A stretch of 7,696 nucleotides of DNA from JARRNO01 sp037384885 (GTDB taxonomy: Bacteria > Acidobacteriota > UBA4820 > DSQY01), in NCBI GenBank assembly GCA_037384885.1, contig JARRNO010000255.1, positions 1-7,696 of the forward strand, read 5' to 3'. This document shows, in pieces, positions 6,400 through 7,696 of this stretch; the stretch's first letter is position 1, and each line of letters opens with the position of its first letter. The translations under genes and the position numbers were made by a program. The notes beneath the pieces were generated by a model that saw only the letters and a program-made list of their open reading frames with translations, had not been told where the DNA came from and did no database searches.

Positions 6400-7346
6400 T
6401 TATCTTGAACGGCATTGAAACCAAGCCCAATCTCTCGCACCCGCGCATCCTGACCATCGGAAATTTCGACGGCCTGCACCGGGGACACAAGCTCATTTTG
6501 AGAAAGGTGATCAGCCGGGCCCGCGAAGAAGGCGGAACCAGCGCTGTCGTCACGTTCGAGCCCCACCCCATGAAGGTGCTTTATCCCGATAAGGCCCCAG
6601 AGCTCATCCAGACGCGGGACCAGAAACGCGACATTCTTTCATACATGGGCATCCAAGTCCTCGTGGAAGTTCCTTTCAATAAGGAAACGGCCTCTGTAGA
6701 CGCCGAAGATTTCATCCAGCTTTTGAATGCGAGCCTCGAACCCAAAGAGATTTACATCGGCGACGACTTCCGCTTTGGAAAGGGCCGCCGCGGCGACATC
6801 GAGCTTCTCAAGAACATGGGGGCCGAACTCGGCTTTGAAGCCGACGCCGTCAAGAAGCTGAAAGTCAACGGCGGGGACGTCTCCTCCACGCGCATCCGAA
6901 AGCTCCTCGTCAAGGGCGACATGGAGGCCGCCGTCCGCCTACTGGGCCGTCCTTACATCATTGAAGGCGTCGTGGGCCACGGCGACTCCCGCGGAAAGAC
7001 TCTTGGCTTTCCCACCGCCAACCTCGCCATCGAAAACGAGCTGGTCCCCGCTCACGGTGTCTACGTGGTCGCCGTGGACATCGGCGAAAACCCCCTGCTT
7101 CCCGGCGTCGCCAACCTGGGCACCCGTCCCACCTTCGGCGAAACGGACCCGGCCGTCGAAGTCCACCTCCTGAAGGGAGGCCGCGACCTCTATGGGAAGA
7201 AAATCCGTTGCTTCTTCTTCAAGTTCCTCCGTCCGGAACTGAAGTTCGATTCCGTGGACGCCCTGAAAAAGGCCATCGCCGAAGACGTGGAAGCCACCCG
7301 CACCTATTTCGAAAACAACGCCCTGCAGCGCCGCATGTTCTATTAG
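6396..7346 (+). CDS. ribF: Bifunctional riboflavin kinase / FAD synthetase
   Basis: RibF phosphorylates riboflavin to FMN and then adenylylates FMN to FAD in the cytoplasm. The 316-residue product has the complete two-domain layout. The N-terminal FMN adenylyltransferase domain contains TIGNFDGLHRGHK (20-32), VVTFEPHP (51-58), IGDDFRFGKGRRGD (121-134) and SSTRIRKLL (163-171). The C-terminal riboflavin kinase domain begins about residue 185 with RPYIIEGVV, includes GKTLGFPTAN (200-209) with the conserved PTAN motif, and continues through GVANLGTRPTFG and EVHLL. The ATG at 6396 overlaps the pgpA stop and begins right at the conserved N-terminus. A longer open frame to 6321 lies inside pgpA and is not supported. 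No FMN riboswitch-like leader is evident, and coupling to pgpA is likely. Length and motifs are normal. Confidence 0.97.
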   Translation: MIILNGIETKPNLSHPRILTIGNFDGLHRGHKLILRKVISRAREEGGTSAVVTFEPHPMKVLYPDKAPELIQTRDQKRDILSYMGIQVLVEVPFNKETASVDAEDFIQLLNASLEPKEIYIGDDFRFGKGRRGDIELLKNMGAELGFEADAVKKLKVNGGDVSSTRIRKLLVKGDMEAAVRLLGRPYIIEGVVGHGDSRGKTLGFPTANLAIENELVPAHGVYVVAVDIGENPLLPGVANLGTRPTFGETDPAVEVHLLKGGRDLYGKKIRCFFFKFLRPELKFDSVDALKKAIAEDVEATRTYFENNALQRRMFY

Positions 7347-7359
7347 TCTCACAGGCAAC

Positions 7360-7389
7360 TTGACCCGAAAACTGCCGCCCCGGTATCCT
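7360..7389 (+). promoter_or_regulatory. Likely promoter of tRNA-Ser
   Basis: TTGACC (7360-7365), an 18-bp spacer and TATCCT (7384-7389) lie between ribF and the tRNA. The predicted start near 7396 is only a couple of bases before the mature 5' end at 7398, so the leader would be very short. Confidence 0.5.
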
Positions 7390-7397
7390 TGACGTGC

Positions 7398-7487
7398 GGA
7401 GAGATGGCCGAGCGGTCGAAGGCGGCGGTCTTGAAAACCGCTGTGCCAGAGATGGCACCGGGGGTTCGAATCCCTCTCTCTCCGCCA
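7398..7487 (+). tRNA. tRNA-Ser (anticodon UGA)
   Basis: The 90-nt class II tRNA folds fully by eye. The acceptor stem GGAGAGA/TCTCTCC is perfect, followed by discriminator G and an encoded CCA at 7485-7487. The anticodon stem GCGGT/ACCGC closes the loop CTTGAAA, placing TGA at 7432-7434, which reads UCA and related Ser codons. A long variable arm with the stem GTGCCA/TGGCAC is typical of serine tRNAs. The T-loop is TTCGAAT. Nothing is damaged. Confidence 0.97.
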
Positions 7488-7540
7488 AAGGACTGCCCGC
7501 AGCGAAATCCAGCAAAGGACTTATTTGAGAGGGATTCGAA
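7465..7540. repeat. 14-bp inverted copy of the tRNA T-loop/T-stem downstream of tRNA-Ser
   Basis: Bases 7527-7540 (GAGAGGGATTCGAA) are the exact reverse complement of 7465-7478, which spans the T-loop, the 3' side of the T-stem and the first two bases of the acceptor 3' strand. The match ends at mismatches on both sides. The arms are 48 bp apart. It may be a chance or remnant copy, or a structure in the 3' trailer of the precursor. Confidence 0.6.
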
Positions 7541-7572
7541 GGGCGGGAATGTGTCCGTAGTTTTCCAGATCC

Positions 7573-7594
7573 CGCCGCCAACTGCTTGGCGGCG
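7573..7594. repeat. GC-rich hairpin downstream of tRNA-Ser
   Basis: Perfect 8-bp arms (CGCCGCCA and TGGCGGCG) enclose a 6-nt loop. There is no T-run after it on either strand, so it is not a standard intrinsic terminator, though it could mark the 3' end of the tRNA transcript. Confidence 0.4.
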
Positions 7595-7635
7595 CATCGT
7601 AAGAAAACAAGGAAAGGGACCCGCCCCGGGAACCG

Positions 7636-7696
7636 ATGGAGAATCTTGAAACACAGGAGACTCTGCGCCGCGAAGCGGCAGGCGAAGGGGTCTGGG
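7636..7696 (+). CDS. Possible start of a further gene (cut by window end)
   Basis: An ATG at 7636 opens a frame of 20 codons (MENLETQETLRREAAGEGVW) that is still open at the window edge. The preceding GGAAAGGGA is 17 or more bases away, so the ribosome binding site is weak. There is too little sequence to name a family and the call may be wrong. Confidence 0.3.
   Translation, partial: MENLETQETLRREAAGEGVW

Noticed and set aside
7349..7654. Frames reading through the tRNA-Ser on both strands (7389-7649 plus, 7349-7654 and 7219-7581 minus)
   Set aside because: They are translations of the tRNA itself (for example AERSKAAVLKT or GERGIRTPGAIS), a well-known annotation artefact.
1..7696. CRISPR array, insertion sequence or prophage
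   Set aside because: No regularly spaced repeats, transposase, integrase or terminal repeats were seen. The tRNA is intact with no direct att-like repeat in the window.

Overview
The window is GC-rich, densely coded DNA from a Gram-negative bacterium. LptE, a lipopolysaccharide-assembly lipoprotein, and two FadL/OmpP1-type outer-membrane proteins show that the cell has an outer membrane. The gene content (leuS-lptE, tandem FadL-like genes, pgpA-ribF, a serine tRNA) would suit a deltaproteobacterium (Desulfobacterota), but that placement is inference from gene style and not from a marker search.

Layout. Positions 2-2128 (+) form a tightly coupled run: the 3' end of leuS, then lptE (4-nt ATGA overlap), then an unrecognised four-helix membrane protein that starts inside the end of lptE. 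It converges, with only 27 bp between stop codons, on a minus-strand block at 2156-5614. That block holds two tandem FadL-like paralogs, each behind its own near-consensus sigma70 promoter (TTGACA, 17 bp, CATAAT), and a gamma-class carbonic anhydrase-like gene. Both paralogs are abnormal. The promoter-proximal copy (5614-4341) carries a frame-breaking deletion, about 88 bp relative to its sister, and is called a pseudogene. The second copy (4174 onward) has lost its last few codons and its stop. It reads in frame through a 21-codon linker into the gamma-carbonic anhydrase, making one open frame of 672 codons. The carbonic anhydrase part keeps its own strong Shine-Dalgarno sequence and ATG, so it may still be made separately.

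After a divergent intergenic region of about 300 bp with two inverted repeats, the plus strand resumes with pgpA (phosphatidylglycerophosphatase A, TTG start) and ribF (riboflavin kinase/FAD synthetase), overlapping by 4 nt. A 90-nt tRNA-Ser(UGA) follows with its own likely promoter and an encoded CCA. The last 200 bases hold a 14-bp inverted copy of part of the tRNA T-arm, an unrelated GC-rich hairpin, and possibly the first codons of another gene.

The housekeeping genes are leucyl-tRNA charging, LPS export, phosphatidylglycerol synthesis, flavin cofactor synthesis and a serine tRNA. No mobile element, CRISPR array or phage gene is visible. The unusual parts are the damaged or fused FadL pair and the membrane protein with an apparent internal duplication.
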